NCBI RefSeq assembly: GCF_003627755.1
Contig: NZ_CP032695.1
Coordinates: 1,612,001 to 1,676,000 of the forward strand
Source: Rhizobium jaguaris
GTDB taxonomy: Bacteria; Pseudomonadota; Alphaproteobacteria; Rhizobiales; Rhizobiaceae
Length of the DNA: 64,000 bases
Direction of reading: 5' to 3'
Of the stretch, positions 63,986 through 64,000 are shown in pieces. The first letter of the stretch is position 1; the number at the start of each line of letters is the position of its first letter. The position numbers and the translations under genes are program-made. The notes beneath the pieces are model-generated. The model had not been told where the DNA came from and did no database searches. It saw only the letters and a program-made list of their open reading frames with translations.

Positions 63986-64000
63986 ATGGCGAAGATCGTA
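63986..64000 (+). CDS. Start of a gene cut by the window end (probable pcaI)
   Basis: ATG at 63986 with GGGAGG six bases upstream, followed by codons for Ala, Lys, Ile and Val to the window end. Only five residues are visible, so sequence cannot identify it. Position next to pcaR and the operator suggests the 3-oxoadipate CoA-transferase gene pcaI, the missing next step of the pathway. Confidence 0.5.

Overview
The window looks like a chromosome or large-replicon segment of a rhizobial alphaproteobacterium, most likely Rhizobium or a close relative. This is inferred from a pcaDCHGB operon with a divergent pcaQ, a CyaC-type redox adenylate cyclase, several peptide-type ABC importers of the kind rhizobia use for sugars and peptides, high-GC codon use, and mosaic palindromic intergenic repeats. 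Nearly all of it is coding. I saw no rRNA, tRNA, CRISPR, prophage or insertion sequence.

Layout. 1-5350 (+): the end of a sugar importer operon (permease, double ATPase), a family 4 glycosidase and an FAH-family sugar-acid dehydratase. 6077-13184 (-): an unusual locus of three glycosyltransferases, a 904-residue ABC exporter-like protein whose nucleotide-binding domain has lost every catalytic motif, and a small cyclic-nucleotide-binding protein. 13286-19263 (-): a complete four-gene oligopeptide-type importer. 19425-25589: a signalling island with two class III nucleotide cyclases (one the redox-sensing CyaC type) and a DUF3095 cyclase-like protein, plus two methyltransferases. 25789-28519: a glycosyltransferase, a polysaccharide deacetylase and a metallo-hydrolase. 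28770-32910 (+): a cytochrome c and two-subunit molybdenum hydroxylase. 33100-36855 (+): an AfuABC/FbpABC-type importer preceded by a PHO-box-like repeat.

36872-46239 (-) is one long apparent operon: a MarR regulator with its operator, a peptide importer, an M14 carboxypeptidase, an aspartoacylase-like deacylase and a solute-binding-domain protein without a signal peptide. It probably imports and deacylates an unknown acylated amino acid or peptide. It is followed by a fused HyuA-HyuB hydantoinase/5-oxoprolinase and a divergent ureohydrolase.

51284-64000 is a hydroxybenzoate/protocatechuate island. pobA (with AraC-type pobR) makes protocatechuate, pcaHG opens its ring, and pcaB, pcaC and pcaD carry it to 3-oxoadipate. 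pcaQ is divergent from pcaD. A Liv-type ABC importer lies beside the operon, and I see near-identical PcaQ-type boxes (ATAACC, 4 nt, RRTTAT) in front of both, which predicts that the importer carries protocatechuate or a related aromatic acid. The right edge has an IclR-type pcaR, a divergent operator matching the PcaR consensus, and the first five codons of a gene that is probably pcaI.

Most distinctive are the dead-NBD ABC protein with three Q-loop-like repeats and its glycosyltransferase/cNMP partners, an apparent one-base frameshift at the start of one of those glycosyltransferases, and the pair of PcaQ boxes.
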